A stretch of 64,000 nt of DNA from Firmicutes bacterium FC7. Lineage in GTDB: Bacteria > Bacillota > Clostridia > Tissierellales > Tissierellaceae. The stretch spans positions 64,383-128,382 of the forward strand of contig JAKELU010000001.1 of the NCBI GenBank assembly GCA_022760735.1, written 5' to 3'. The number at the start of each line of letters is the position of its first letter. Position 1 is the first letter of the stretch. Both the position numbers and the translations under genes were made by a program. This document shows positions 9,094-17,105 of the stretch, piece after piece. A model generated the notes under the pieces. It did not search any database and had not been told where the DNA came from. It worked only from the letters and a program-made list of their open reading frames with translations.

Positions 9094-9148
9094 TCCCCCT
9101 GGCCGGGGGGTATATTTATATAATATTTCTTTTATTTTTATCTGTCAA
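9094..9148 (-). promoter_or_regulatory. csoR operon promoter and CsoR operator
   Basis: On the minus strand a consensus TTGACA (9143-9148) and TATTAT (9120-9125) are 17 bases apart. Immediately downstream, at 9094-9112, is TACCCCCCGGCCAGGGGG, an inverted C-tract/G-tract site flanked by AT-rich DNA, as CsoR-family operators are. It covers the expected transcription start, so bound CsoR would block the operon. It is the most GC-rich stretch of the neighbourhood. Confidence 0.82.
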
Positions 9149-9172
9149 TACTCTATTTTAATATTTTAACCA

Positions 9173-9218
9173 AAAAAGAAAAAAGTCAGGGCTTCCTTAC
9201 TAGGAAACCCTAACTTTT
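9173..9218 (-). terminator. Terminator after the 39-aa peptide gene
   Basis: Sixteen-base arms (9181-9196 and 9203-9218) with two mismatches, followed on the minus strand by TTCTTTTTTGG. It starts nine bases past the stop codon. Confidence 0.8.
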
Positions 9219-9226
9219 ATTCACTT

Positions 9227-9346
9227 CTAGAAAAAATCACAGTTACAGAAAATAATAACTAGCAATAAGAAGAAGAACAATAATGAGGTATCAGCTCCTC
9301 TTACATCATCTCGTCTATCTCTTTCCCCTAAAAATTCGTTGCCCAT
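9227..9346 (-). CDS. 39-aa small hydrophobic protein
   Basis: The frame from the ATG at 9346 starts MGNEFLGERDRRDDVRGA and ends in a single membrane-spanning stretch with a cysteine-bearing tail (IIFCNCDFF). GGAGG lies seven bases before the ATG, and a terminator follows, so expression is likely. A longer frame starting at 9457 has no ribosome site and overlaps tcdA, so I reject it. The charged head plus hydrophobic Phe/Leu/Val/Ile tail recalls short sporulation-associated peptides of the YjcZ type, but that resemblance is weak and I do not assign a function. Confidence 0.6.
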   Translation of the reverse strand: MGNEFLGERDRRDDVRGADTSLLFFFLLLVIIFCNCDFF

Positions 9347-9440
9347 ATTCACACCTCCAATAATTTTTAAGTACATTGTTCTGTCATAATAGAATATGCT
9401 TGGAGGTTTGAAAGTGTTAATTATGAATATTTTTAATAAA

Positions 9441-10199
9441 TTACTTCTTAATCTCAAGTAAATCTTTAATTACTTCTCCTGCTGCAATTAAACCTGCAAC
9501 GGATGGAACGAAGGATACGCTACCTGGTATTTGTCTTCTTTGTGTACATTTACGAACAGTATTAGGAGGACAGACACATTTAGTTTTACAATTATCATCC
9601 TCATTTTCTATTGGTTTAATTGCTGGTTCTTTAGAATAGACCACCTTTAACGACTTAATTCCTCTCTTTCTTAATTCAGATCTCATTGTTCTTGCAAGTG
9701 GGCATATACTTGTTTTATATATATCAGTAACTTCAAACTTAGTTGGGTCAAGTTTATTACCTGCACCCATGCAGCTAATAATTGGAACACCACATTGTTT
9801 TGCTTTTTCTATTAGTGTTAGCTTGGACGATACAGTATCTATTGCATCAACTATATAATCATATTTAGAGAGATCATATTCATCTGCATTATCTTTTGTA
9901 TAGAAAGTCTGATATGTTTCTACATTGCATTTAGGATTAATCTCTAGTATTCTTTCCTTCATTACTTCAACTTTGTATTTCCCAATTGTTTTTCTAGTTG
10001 CTATTAATTGTCGATTTATATTTGTTAAACACACCTTGTCATCATCAAATATTGCAATATTGCCGACTCCACATCTAGCAAGAGCTTCAACAGTAAAAGA
10101 GCCTACTCCACCTACTCCAAATACTGCTACACTTGAATTTTTAAGCTTGCCGACACCTTGAACTCCTAAAAGAAGTTCAGCTCTAGAAAATTCATTCAT
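9441..10199 (-). CDS. tcdA: tRNA threonylcarbamoyladenosine dehydratase (TcdA/CsdL-like)
   Basis: A 252-residue E1-like ThiF/HesA-family enzyme. It has the nucleotide-binding GVGGVGSFTVEALARCG near residue 27, the Arg-finger region NINRQL, the catalytic-region segment SCMGAGNKLDP, and a Cys-rich stretch (CKTKCVCPP). TcdA dehydrates t6A37 in tRNA to its cyclic form using ATP. Length and the MGAGNKLDP block separate it from ThiF and MoeB, which have other partners, and no thiamine or molybdopterin genes are adjacent. AAGGAG precedes the ATG. Confidence 0.88.
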   Translation of the reverse strand: MNEFSRAELLLGVQGVGKLKNSSVAVFGVGGVGSFTVEALARCGVGNIAIFDDDKVCLTNINRQLIATRKTIGKYKVEVMKERILEINPKCNVETYQTFYTKDNADEYDLSKYDYIVDAIDTVSSKLTLIEKAKQCGVPIISCMGAGNKLDPTKFEVTDIYKTSICPLARTMRSELRKRGIKSLKVVYSKEPAIKPIENEDDNCKTKCVCPPNTVRKCTQRRQIPGSVSFVPSVAGLIAAGEVIKDLLEIKK

Positions 10200-10227
10200 C
10201 TATATTCTCTCCTTAAAATTCTTAATT

Positions 10228-10250
10228 AAAAAAACCCACTGTAAAGTGGG
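10228..10250 (-). terminator. Orphan minus-strand terminator
   Basis: CCCACT (10235-10240) and AGTGGG (10245-10250) form a short stem with loop GTAA. The run AAAAAAA before it on the plus strand becomes TTTTTTT after the stem on the minus strand. There is no recognised gene for it to serve, and tcdA starts only 28 bases further on. Confidence 0.5.
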
Positions 10251-10468
10251 ATTATTATTTAATTATACAATTTTATTCCCGCTTTTTCTACCCTCATTTT
10301 ATTGTTGGTATTAAGGAGTTTCATCAGCATAGATAAATACTATTAAATAAATTCTAATTTTGTGACTCCTATTCACTGATTTGAAACTTGCCCTACTTAA
10401 ATTCTTAGTTATTATATTTTTAAGTTTTATAAGAAAGTTAATACTAGATATCATGGTTCATATATTCT

Positions 10469-10529
10469 TTGTACTAAGCATGTTATTAAGATATAATGAA
10501 ATTATAAAATTTACTAATTTTATTAGTAA
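10469..10529 (+). promoter_or_regulatory. Promoter and palindromic operator of the MFS-GDPD operon
   Basis: TTGTAC (10469-10474), 17 bases, and a consensus TATAAT (10492-10497). Just downstream, at 10511-10529, is a palindrome with eight-base arms TTACTAAT/ATTAGTAA around three bases. It lies between the predicted transcription start and the ribosome site, a common repressor position. No local regulator gene is adjacent. Confidence 0.65.
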
Positions 10530-10559
10530 TAAATTATTTTAAATAAGGAGGGGATTTGA

Positions 10560-11846
10560 ATGAAATTGAATTATAAGCGTACAATTCTAATCGGCTTGGC
10601 TTTTATGTCTATTTCTTCATTTTGGCAATTATATGATAATATTATTCCGCTTATTCTTCAAAACACCTTTGGACTAGGAGAAACTTTAACTGGTACTATA
10701 ATGGCATTAGATAATGTTTTAGCATTATTTTTATTACCTTTATTTGGTGCATTTTCAGATAAAGTTAATACAAGACTTGGTAAGCGAACGCCTTTTATTA
10801 TTGTAGGTACAACTGTTTCAGTAATCTTTATGATGTTAATACCTTATGCGGACCAAGGTAAAAACTTTATTTTGTTCTTTATTTCATTAGGTACTGTTCT
10901 AATAGCTATGGGACTATATAGATCACCTGCAGTAGCATTAATGCCGGACCTAACACCAAAACCCCTAAGGAGTAAAGCCAATGCAATAATTAACCTTATG
11001 GGAGCAGTTGGGGGAATATACACCCTGGCAATGATAAGTCTCTTGATACCTAAGGAAATTAATCCAAATTATACTTCTGTATTCTTCGCAGTAGCATCAT
11101 TAATGATAATTGCCGTAGTACTTTTAGTGTTAACAATTAAAGAGAATAAAATTTCTAAGGAACTTAAAGATAGAGGTTTACTTGTGACAGATGATGATGC
11201 TAAAGGTGAGAATCATTCTAATGAAAAATCTCATATGACGGGTGATGTTAAAAAGAGTTTAATATTTATTCTTGCATCTGTTTTCCTATGGTTTACTGCT
11301 TATAACGCTGTCACAACAGCATTTTCCAGGTATGCAGTTAAGGTATGGAATCTTCAAGGTGGAGGGTTTGCAAATGCACTTATGGTTGCTACAGGAGCAG
11401 CTATACTAAGTTATATCCCTATAGGAATTGTATCAAGTAACATAGGAAGAAAAAATACAATTATTATTGGTATTATAATGATGTCAATATCCTATTTTTG
11501 CGGTTTTCTTTTTGTAGAATATTCTCCACTAATAAATATAGTCTTCGCCTTTACTGGTATTGGATGGTCTGCAATAAATGTTAACTCCTATCCAATGGTA
11601 GTAGAGATGAGTAAAAGTAGTGATGTAGGTAAATATACTGGTTTATATTATACCTTCTCAATGTCAGCTCAGATATTGACACCAATATTATCAGGTATTC
11701 TTTTAGAAAATGTATCATATAGGACTTTATTTCCTTATGCTGTTGTATTTTCACTAGCATCCTTATGTACTATGTTATTCGTAAAACATGGGGATTCAAA
11801 ACCTCCTAAGAAGGGTAAGTTAGAAAGCTTCGATGTAGAAGATTAA
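10560..11846 (+). CDS. MFS transporter, GPH/SLC45-like sugar-cation symporter type
   Basis: A 428-residue protein with about twelve hydrophobic segments. The loop between helices 2 and 3 reads FGAFSDKVNTRLGKRTPFI, close to the D-x-x-x-x-R-x-G-R-R-x-P motif of glycoside-pentoside-hexuronide symporters. A hydrophilic central loop (about residues 200-228, rich in D, K, E and H) separates two six-helix halves. GGAGGGG lies six bases before the ATG. A glycerophosphodiester phosphodiesterase gene follows after 12 bases, so the transported solute might be a glycoside or a glycerol-phosphate compound. The substrate is not determined. Confidence 0.85.
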   Translation: MKLNYKRTILIGLAFMSISSFWQLYDNIIPLILQNTFGLGETLTGTIMALDNVLALFLLPLFGAFSDKVNTRLGKRTPFIIVGTTVSVIFMMLIPYADQGKNFILFFISLGTVLIAMGLYRSPAVALMPDLTPKPLRSKANAIINLMGAVGGIYTLAMISLLIPKEINPNYTSVFFAVASLMIIAVVLLVLTIKENKISKELKDRGLLVTDDDAKGENHSNEKSHMTGDVKKSLIFILASVFLWFTAYNAVTTAFSRYAVKVWNLQGGGFANALMVATGAAILSYIPIGIVSSNIGRKNTIIIGIIMMSISYFCGFLFVEYSPLINIVFAFTGIGWSAINVNSYPMVVEMSKSSDVGKYTGLYYTFSMSAQILTPILSGILLENVSYRTLFPYAVVFSLASLCTMLFVKHGDSKPPKKGKLESFDVED

Positions 11847-11858
11847 AGGTGAGATAAA

Positions 11859-12677
11859 ATGTTAGTAATAGTATTCCTGTTAGTAATAGTTTATCTATTA
11901 GCAATTATGCCTAAAATGTTTAATCGAAAAAACTTTTATCCTTTTGAAAACTTTTATTATGCTCATAGAGGATTACATAATAACAATAGTGATGCTCCAG
12001 AGAACTCAATTAAAGCTTTTAAATTGGCAGTGGAACATAATTACGGAATAGAACTAGATGTAAGGCTTACAAGAGATAGAGTGCCTGTTGTATTTCATGA
12101 CAATTCCTTAAATAGAGCCTGCGGAGTAGATAAGCTAGTAAGTGAAGTAAATTTCGATGAACTTAGTAAGTATAGGCTTTTTAACTCAACTGAGACAATA
12201 CCAAGCTTTGAAGAAGTTTTAAAGATTATAGATGGTAAGGTTCCACTTATTGTAGAACTTAAAAACACCAATAATATTGGCCTATTATGTGAAACTATAA
12301 CACCTATTTTAGATAAATATAAAGGTATGTACTGTATTGAATCATTTAATCCATTAATCGTAAAATGGTACAAAGAACATCGACCACATATAATCAGAGG
12401 TCAGCTGTCCTCTAACTTCATAAAAGAAGGAATAAAAAATGATAGATTATTAAATTTTCTTATGCAAAATTTAATGTTAAATTTTATTTCAAAACCAGAT
12501 TTTATTGCATTTAATTATAAATATAGAAATATGTTCTCCTTCATACTATGTCGAAAATTATTTAGAATACCAACTTTTGCATATACAATTGACTCAAAAA
12601 AGGCTATGGAGGAAAGTAGAGATAGCTTTGATTATTTTATATTTGAAGGGTTTAACCCCCATTATAAAAACTTTTAA
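11859..12677 (+). CDS. Glycerophosphodiester phosphodiesterase family protein
   Basis: A 272-residue protein with an N-terminal membrane anchor (about residues 1-18) and a GDPD TIM-barrel. The signature HRG (YAHRGL, about residue 34), ENSIKAF, ELDVRLTRD and FHD match the metal- and substrate-binding residues of the family, which releases sn-glycerol-3-phosphate and an alcohol from glycerophosphodiesters. The barrel would lie at the membrane surface. It is the second gene of an MFS-GDPD unit and is followed by a strong terminator. Family is certain from the motifs; the precise substrate is open. Confidence 0.9.
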   Translation: MLVIVFLLVIVYLLAIMPKMFNRKNFYPFENFYYAHRGLHNNNSDAPENSIKAFKLAVEHNYGIELDVRLTRDRVPVVFHDNSLNRACGVDKLVSEVNFDELSKYRLFNSTETIPSFEEVLKIIDGKVPLIVELKNTNNIGLLCETITPILDKYKGMYCIESFNPLIVKWYKEHRPHIIRGQLSSNFIKEGIKNDRLLNFLMQNLMLNFISKPDFIAFNYKYRNMFSFILCRKLFRIPTFAYTIDSKKAMEESRDSFDYFIFEGFNPHYKNF

Positions 12678-12710
12678 AAAAATGGATTTCCTCTGAGAAA
12701 TCCATTTTTT
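12677..12710. terminator. Bidirectional terminator between gdpD-like gene and yerC
   Basis: Fourteen-base perfect arms AAAAAATGGATTTC (12677-12690) and its complement (12697-12710), with T runs on both strands. It serves the converging GDPD and YerC genes. Confidence 0.88.
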
Positions 12711-12714
12711 GCTA

Positions 12715-13023
12715 TTATTCGTCTTCTTTAATAATACCTAATTTCTTGAAGATAACCTTATATCCATCCGCCCCATAGTTTAATGATCTGTTTATTCTAC
12801 TTATTGTTGCTGTACTTGCACCAGTTTCAGCTTCAATTTCCGTATAAGTCTTATTTGATTTTAGCAGTTTTGCAACTTCTAATCTTTGTGCTATTGCTTG
12901 TATCTCTTTTACAGTACAAAGATCTTCAAAAAAACGATAGCATTCTTCAACATTTTCTAATAATAAAATTGCTTCAAACAATGAGTCTGCTTGTGGACTT
13001 TTTAGTCTTGATTCGTAAGCCAT
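12715..13023 (-). CDS. YerC/YecD family TrpR-related protein
   Basis: A 102-residue helical protein with the TrpR-like core: EIQAIAQRLEVAKLLKSNKT, then the helix-turn-helix TYTEIEAETGASTATISRIN. It matches the YerC/YecD family of Firmicutes, which shares the TrpR fold but has no known tryptophan role. A long AGGAGGGGG lies ahead of the ATG. It is a single-gene transcript between terminators. Its target genes cannot be read from the window. Confidence 0.9.
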   Translation of the reverse strand: MAYESRLKSPQADSLFEAILLLENVEECYRFFEDLCTVKEIQAIAQRLEVAKLLKSNKTYTEIEAETGASTATISRINRSLNYGADGYKVIFKKLGIIKEDE

Positions 13024-13078
13024 TGTCCCCCTCCTATGTGAATTAATATATTATTGTAGTGCAGCGAAGAGTCAAAGA

Positions 13079-13103
13079 TTAAGCTGGGCTATACCCAGCT
13101 TAA
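13079..13103 (-). terminator. Hairpin after fhs
   Basis: Ten-base perfect arms TTAAGCTGGG (13079-13088 and 13094-13103) just past the fhs stop. The T run on the minus strand is weak (AATCTTTG), so it may end or only stabilise the transcript. Confidence 0.65.
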
Positions 13104-13106
13104 TAC

Positions 13107-14777
13107 TTAGAATAATCCTACGATTTCTCCACTTGGTAATATATCTATACTGTTAGCTGCTGGAACTTTAGGCAATCCTGGCATTGTCATTACATCACCT
13201 GTTAAAGCTACAAGGAATCCTGCACCTGCAGATATTCTAATTTCTCTAACTGTAATTCTAAATCCTTTTGGTCTAGCTAATAAAGTTGGGTCATCTGATA
13301 AGGAATATTGAGTCTTAGCCATACAAATTGGCATTTTATCATAGCCTAATTTTTCAGCTTCCTTAATTTGTTTTAGTGCAGCACTTGTAAAATCAACACC
13401 GTCAGCGCCGTACACTTCCTTAGCTATTTTTTCAATCTTAGCTTGGATTGATTCTTCTACATCATATAAAGGCTTAAAGTTAGACTCCTTAGTTTCAACA
13501 ACTTCAACAACTTTCTTCGCTAATTCTACTCCACCTTCACCGCCTTTTGCCCATACTTCTGAAAGAACAGCTTCAGCACCTAATTCTTTACATCTTTCAA
13601 TTACATAATTTAATTCAGCTTCTGTATCAGTTGGGAATTTGTTTATTGCAACTACAGCAGGTACGCCAAATTTATTTACATTTTCTATATGCTTTTCAAG
13701 GTTTTCAAATCCTCTTGCTAATTGGTCAAGATTTTCAACGCCTAATTCTTCTTTCTTAGCTCCACCGTGATGTTTTAGAGCTCTAACTGTAGCAACAATT
13801 ACTGCAGCATTAGGTTTTAATCCACCAAATCTAGCTTTAATGTCGAAGAACTTCTCAGCACCTAGATCTGCTCCGAATCCTGCTTCTGTAATAGTGTATT
13901 CAGCTAATTTTAATGCCAATTTAGTAGCTAGCATTGAGTTACATCCATGTGCAATATTAGCAAATGGCCCACCATGAATTAAAGCAGGTGTATTTTCAAG
14001 AGTCTGAACTAAGTTTGGCGCCATGGCATCCTTCATTAATAGAGCTACAGCACCTTGTGCTTGTAAGTCTTTTACATATACTGGACTTCCATCGAATTTA
14101 TAAGCAACAATCATATTGCTTACTCTTTCTTTCAAGTCTTCAAGGCTACTTGCTAAACAGAATATTGCCATGATTTCTGAAGCAACTGTTATGTCAAAGT
14201 GGTCTTCTCTTGGCATTCCATTTGGCTTACCACCAAGGCCTACAACTACATTTCTTAAAGCTCTATCATTCATGTCCAGAACTCTATGCCATACAATTCT
14301 TCTAGGGTCTATACCTAATGCATTACCTTGTTGAATATGATTATCCAATAAAGCAGCTATTAAGTTATGTGCAGTAGTGATTGCATGGAAATCACCAGTG
14401 AAATGAAGGTTAATGTCCTCCATTGGTACTACCTGTGCATATCCACCACCAGCTGCTCCCCCTTTTACACCAAAACTAGGTCCTAAGGATGGTTCTCTAA
14501 TAGCAGTGATTGAAGTCTTACCAATTTTATTTAATCCCATAGAAAGACCTATATTTGTAGTAGTCTTTCCTTCTCCTGCAGGAGTAGGATTTATTGCAGT
14601 AACTAAAATTAACTTTCCATCTGGCTTATCCTTCAAATCTTCAAATGCCCTTAATGATATCTTGGCTTTATATTTACCATAATTAATGATATCGTCTTCC
14701 TTAATACCAAGTTTAGAAGCAACTTCATTGATAGGGACCATTTTTGCTTCCTGTGCTATTTGTACGTCTGTTTTCAA
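13107..14777 (-). CDS. fhs: Formate-tetrahydrofolate ligase
   Basis: The start is a TTG at 14777 with GGAGGAGA seven bases upstream, giving 556 residues, the usual length of the enzyme. Longer frames upstream lack a ribosome site. The P-loop [18 protein letters not shown] and the block [22 protein letters not shown], split here only for length, are typical. The enzyme makes 10-formyl-THF from formate, ATP and THF in the cytoplasm. 10-formyl-THF feeds PurN and PurH, both encoded in this window, and the enzyme also serves glycine or serine fermentation and the methyl branch of Wood-Ljungdahl metabolism. No ZTP riboswitch is visible in its leader; a 12-base palindrome TACTATATAGTA lies at 14856-14867. 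Confidence 0.97.
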   Translation of the reverse strand: MKTDVQIAQEAKMVPINEVASKLGIKEDDIINYGKYKAKISLRAFEDLKDKPDGKLILVTAINPTPAGEGKTTTNIGLSMGLNKIGKTSITAIREPSLGPSFGVKGGAAGGGYAQVVPMEDINLHFTGDFHAITTAHNLIAALLDNHIQQGNALGIDPRRIVWHRVLDMNDRALRNVVVGLGGKPNGMPREDHFDITVASEIMAIFCLASSLEDLKERVSNMIVAYKFDGSPVYVKDLQAQGAVALLMKDAMAPNLVQTLENTPALIHGGPFANIAHGCNSMLATKLALKLAEYTITEAGFGADLGAEKFFDIKARFGGLKPNAAVIVATVRALKHHGGAKKEELGVENLDQLARGFENLEKHIENVNKFGVPAVVAINKFPTDTEAELNYVIERCKELGAEAVLSEVWAKGGEGGVELAKKVVEVVETKESNFKPLYDVEESIQAKIEKIAKEVYGADGVDFTSAALKQIKEAEKLGYDKMPICMAKTQYSLSDDPTLLARPKGFRITVREIRISAGAGFLVALTGDVMTMPGLPKVPAANSIDILPSGEIVGLF

Positions 14778-15033
14778 GTTATCTCCTCCTAATACTATAG
14801 TTTTTTGAAGTTCCCGATGTAAAACGTTATCACTGTTACAAATAGAACACATTCGTACTATATAGTAGTATATCAAAATATTGACGATTTGGGAAGAAAA
14901 AAAGCGAATTTGATTTATTTTGTAATATTACGTAAAAAAATACACTTTATTCAAATAAATATTTTTATTAGATATATATTTATGATAGAATAAGTCATAA
15001 TAATTTTAGGATTAATTATATGTGAGGTGGAAT

Positions 15034-16260
15034 ATGCAAAATCAATATGTATTAATTATTGACTTTGGTAGTCAATATAGCCAATTAATAGCTAGAAGTG
15101 TTCGTAAACTTGGGGTTTATTGTGAAGTTAAACCATCTACTATTACATTAGATGAAATAAAATCATTAGAACCAGTAGGAATAATTCTTTCAGGAGAATC
15201 AAATAAAGATTTATCTAAACTAGGAATCCCTACTCTTGAATCAAAGACTCTTGTTGAAGATAATACCCTAAAGGCATTCTTATATGATACCTGTGGATGT
15301 ATAGGTGACTGGACAATGACAAGATATATTGAAAATCAAATTAAAGAAATTAGAGATAAGGTTGGAAATGGTAAAGCACTTTGTGCACTTTCAGGAGGAG
15401 TTGATTCATCAGTTTGTGCAGCTCTAATGTCAAAGGCAATTGGTAGCCAGCTAACTTGTGTATTTGTAGACACTGGACTTATGAGAAAAAATGAAGGTGA
15501 CGAAGTTGAGGCAGCTTTCTCAAAAAACTTTGATGCTAAATTTATAAGAGTAAATGCCCAAGATAGATTTCTTAGTAGACTAAAAGGTGTAACTGACCCT
15601 GAAACTAAGAGAAAAATTATCGGAGAAGAATTTATAAGAGTTTTTGAGGAAGAAGCAAGAAAAATAGGAAAGGTTGATTTCCTTGTTCAAGGTACAATTT
15701 ACCCTGATGTTATAGAAAGTGGTATTGGAGATGGTAAAATAGTTAAATCTCACCATAATGTAGGAGGACTTCCAAGCGTTGTAGACTTTAAAGACCTAAT
15801 TGAACCACTGAGATCACTGTTTAAAGATGAAGTTAGAAAAATTGGTGAAGAACTGGGTTTACCAGACTACCTAGTATGGCGTCAACCATTCCCAGGACCT
15901 GGCTTAGGAATTAGAGTTATAGGTGAAGTTACAAAGGAAAAATTAGATATTCTAAGAGATGCAGACTATATCTTTAGAGAAGAAATAGCAAATGCAGGTT
16001 TAGACAAAGAAATTAACCAATACTTTGCAATAATCACAGATATGAGAAGCGTTGGTGTTACAGATGATAAAAGAACTTATGATTATACCCTAGCACTTAG
16101 AGCTGTTAAAACAACTGACTTTATGACAGCTGAATGGGTTAGAATGCCTTATGAGTTACTAGATAAGGTATCTCAAAGAATAATAAATGAAGTTAAACAT
16201 ATTAATCGTATAGTTTACGACATAACAAGCAAACCACCTGCAACTATTGAATGGGAGTAG
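15034..16260 (+). CDS. guaA: GMP synthase with most of the glutaminase domain deleted
   Basis: A 408-residue protein; ordinary bacterial GuaA is a little over 500. Residues 1-67 match the start of the class I GATase domain ([30 protein letters not shown]). The next ~100 residues of a normal enzyme are absent: the nucleophile motif G-I-C-Y-G-M-Q and the later catalytic His-x-Glu. The sequence resumes at [15 protein letters not shown], the normal end of the domain. The synthetase part is complete: P-loop ALSGGVDSS (residues 118-126), [11 protein letters not shown], the dimerisation domain with [12 protein letters not shown] and the C-terminal PPATIEWE. It should adenylate XMP but cannot hydrolyse glutamine, so free NH3 or a separate subunit must supply nitrogen. 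The ATG at 15034 has GAGGTGG upstream and replaces an in-frame GTG at 15022. Confidence 0.95.
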   Translation: MQNQYVLIIDFGSQYSQLIARSVRKLGVYCEVKPSTITLDEIKSLEPVGIILSGESNKDLSKLGIPTLESKTLVEDNTLKAFLYDTCGCIGDWTMTRYIENQIKEIRDKVGNGKALCALSGGVDSSVCAALMSKAIGSQLTCVFVDTGLMRKNEGDEVEAAFSKNFDAKFIRVNAQDRFLSRLKGVTDPETKRKIIGEEFIRVFEEEARKIGKVDFLVQGTIYPDVIESGIGDGKIVKSHHNVGGLPSVVDFKDLIEPLRSLFKDEVRKIGEELGLPDYLVWRQPFPGPGLGIRVIGEVTKEKLDILRDADYIFREEIANAGLDKEINQYFAIITDMRSVGVTDDKRTYDYTLALRAVKTTDFMTAEWVRMPYELLDKVSQRIINEVKHINRIVYDITSKPPATIEWE

Positions 16261-16270
16261 ATTTTTAAAT

Positions 16271-16307
16271 AATAACCGTGTGTGATTTAAGTACATACAC
16301 GGTTATT
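16271..16307 (+). terminator. Terminator of guaA
   Basis: Fourteen-base arms (16271-16284 and 16294-16307) built on AATAACCGTGTG with one G-U pair, ending in TTATTTTCC. It lies ten bases past the stop codon. Confidence 0.75.
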
Positions 16308-16326
16308 TTCCTTCTATTGTATAACA

Positions 16327-16680
16327 TTAGAGTTGATTATATTTTTTAGAATTCCCCTTACTCTTTTCTATTGGATATTTTTCGCTGTTTTTCTTGAGCT
16401 TATTTAAAGTCACTTTAATTATATCCACATTAATTTCATTGCATAATAACAATAAATACACAAATATATCTGCTATTTCATCTTCAACTTTATATTTTTC
16501 AGAACCATTTAGCATCAAATCTACTTCATCTATGTTTTTCCACTGAAAACATTCTAATAGCTCCCCTGCTTCAATATTTAAAGAAATAGCTAAATCTTTT
16601 GGATTATGGAATTTCTTCCAATCTCTTTCATCTCTAAATTTGAGTATTTCTGAAATTAACATATCTATGTTTCTTTCCAT
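16327..16680 (-). CDS. MazG-like nucleotide pyrophosphohydrolase
   Basis: A 117-residue all-alpha NTP pyrophosphatase. The metal-binding pattern EAGELLECFQWK followed by EDEIADIFVYLLLL is the E-x2-E...E-x2-D motif of the MazG / dCTPase (RS21-C6) group. Such enzymes hydrolyse non-canonical or excess (d)NTPs to the monophosphate and PPi. The small single domain resembles the dCTPase-like branch more than full-length MazG. It lies in a minus-strand run with HIT and HNH genes, 22 bases after the HIT gene. Substrate specificity is not readable. Confidence 0.85.
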   Translation of the reverse strand: MERNIDMLISEILKFRDERDWKKFHNPKDLAISLNIEAGELLECFQWKNIDEVDLMLNGSEKYKVEDEIADIFVYLLLLCNEINVDIIKVTLNKLKKNSEKYPIEKSKGNSKKYNQL

Positions 16681-16702
16681 GATTCATCCTTCTTTCAATG
16701 TA

Positions 16703-17074
16703 CTAATAACTCATTTTATTGGGAATTACCCCACGAACCCCACCTCTAGGGTCACCTTCAATATCACCCTTATATCTCGGTATTAAGTGAATATGTAAGT
16801 GAAAAATAGTTTGTCCAGCATCCATGCCACAGTTAATACCTATATTGTAACCACTAGGTTTATATTTTTCGTCTAGTATACTCTTAGCTTTATCTATTAG
16901 TTCTAATATCGCTAACTTTTCATCTAGCGTAGTATCAAAGTAATTGGCTACATGTCTTTTAGTAATGATTAAAATGTGTCCTTCATTTACAGGGTATTTA
17001 TCATAGATAGCAAATGATAAATCGTTTTCTATTATTATCTCTAATTGTTCTTGTTTACAGAATGGACAATTCAA
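16703..17074 (-). CDS. HIT family nucleotide hydrolase/transferase
   Basis: A 123-residue protein with the histidine triad HLHIHLIP near residue 95, preceded by the QTIFH segment, and an N-terminal CPFC that may bind a metal. HIT proteins cleave nucleotide phosphoramidates, adenylates or dinucleoside polyphosphates through the middle His. The sequence GMDAGQTIFHLH is closest to the Fhit/HINT-like bacterial group. AAGGAGGGA precedes the ATG. It is cotranscribed with the MazG-like gene downstream, so both may serve nucleotide housekeeping. Confidence 0.9.
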   Translation of the reverse strand: MNCPFCKQEQLEIIIENDLSFAIYDKYPVNEGHILIITKRHVANYFDTTLDEKLAILELIDKAKSILDEKYKPSGYNIGINCGMDAGQTIFHLHIHLIPRYKGDIEGDPRGGVRGVIPNKMSY

Positions 17075-17105
17075 AACAAGTCCCTCCTTATCAACCTAAT
17101 AATTC

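Larger units (their letters stand above)
10200..10559. other. 360-bp intergenic region
   Basis: It holds a short hairpin with arms CCCACT/AGTGGG (10235-10250), which on the minus strand is followed by a seven-base T run, so it would end a leftward transcript. No open frame with a ribosome site lies to its right on that strand. The right end holds the MFS promoter and a palindrome. The middle (10260-10460) is AT-rich; I see no known RNA motif in it. Confidence 0.5.

Noticed and set aside
10453-10542. Short plus-strand frame (MVHIFFVLSML...) before the MFS gene
   Set aside because: It covers the promoter and palindrome and has no ribosome site.
13107-14876. Longer start for formate-tetrahydrofolate ligase at 14876
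   Set aside because: The added 33 residues cross the leader and have no ribosome site; TTG 14777 has GGAGGAGA and gives the usual 556 residues.
14877-15033. Search for a guanine or ZTP riboswitch before guaA and fhs
   Set aside because: Neither the purine-aptamer core nor the ZTP conserved halves were found on either strand; only AT-rich DNA and a short palindrome are present.
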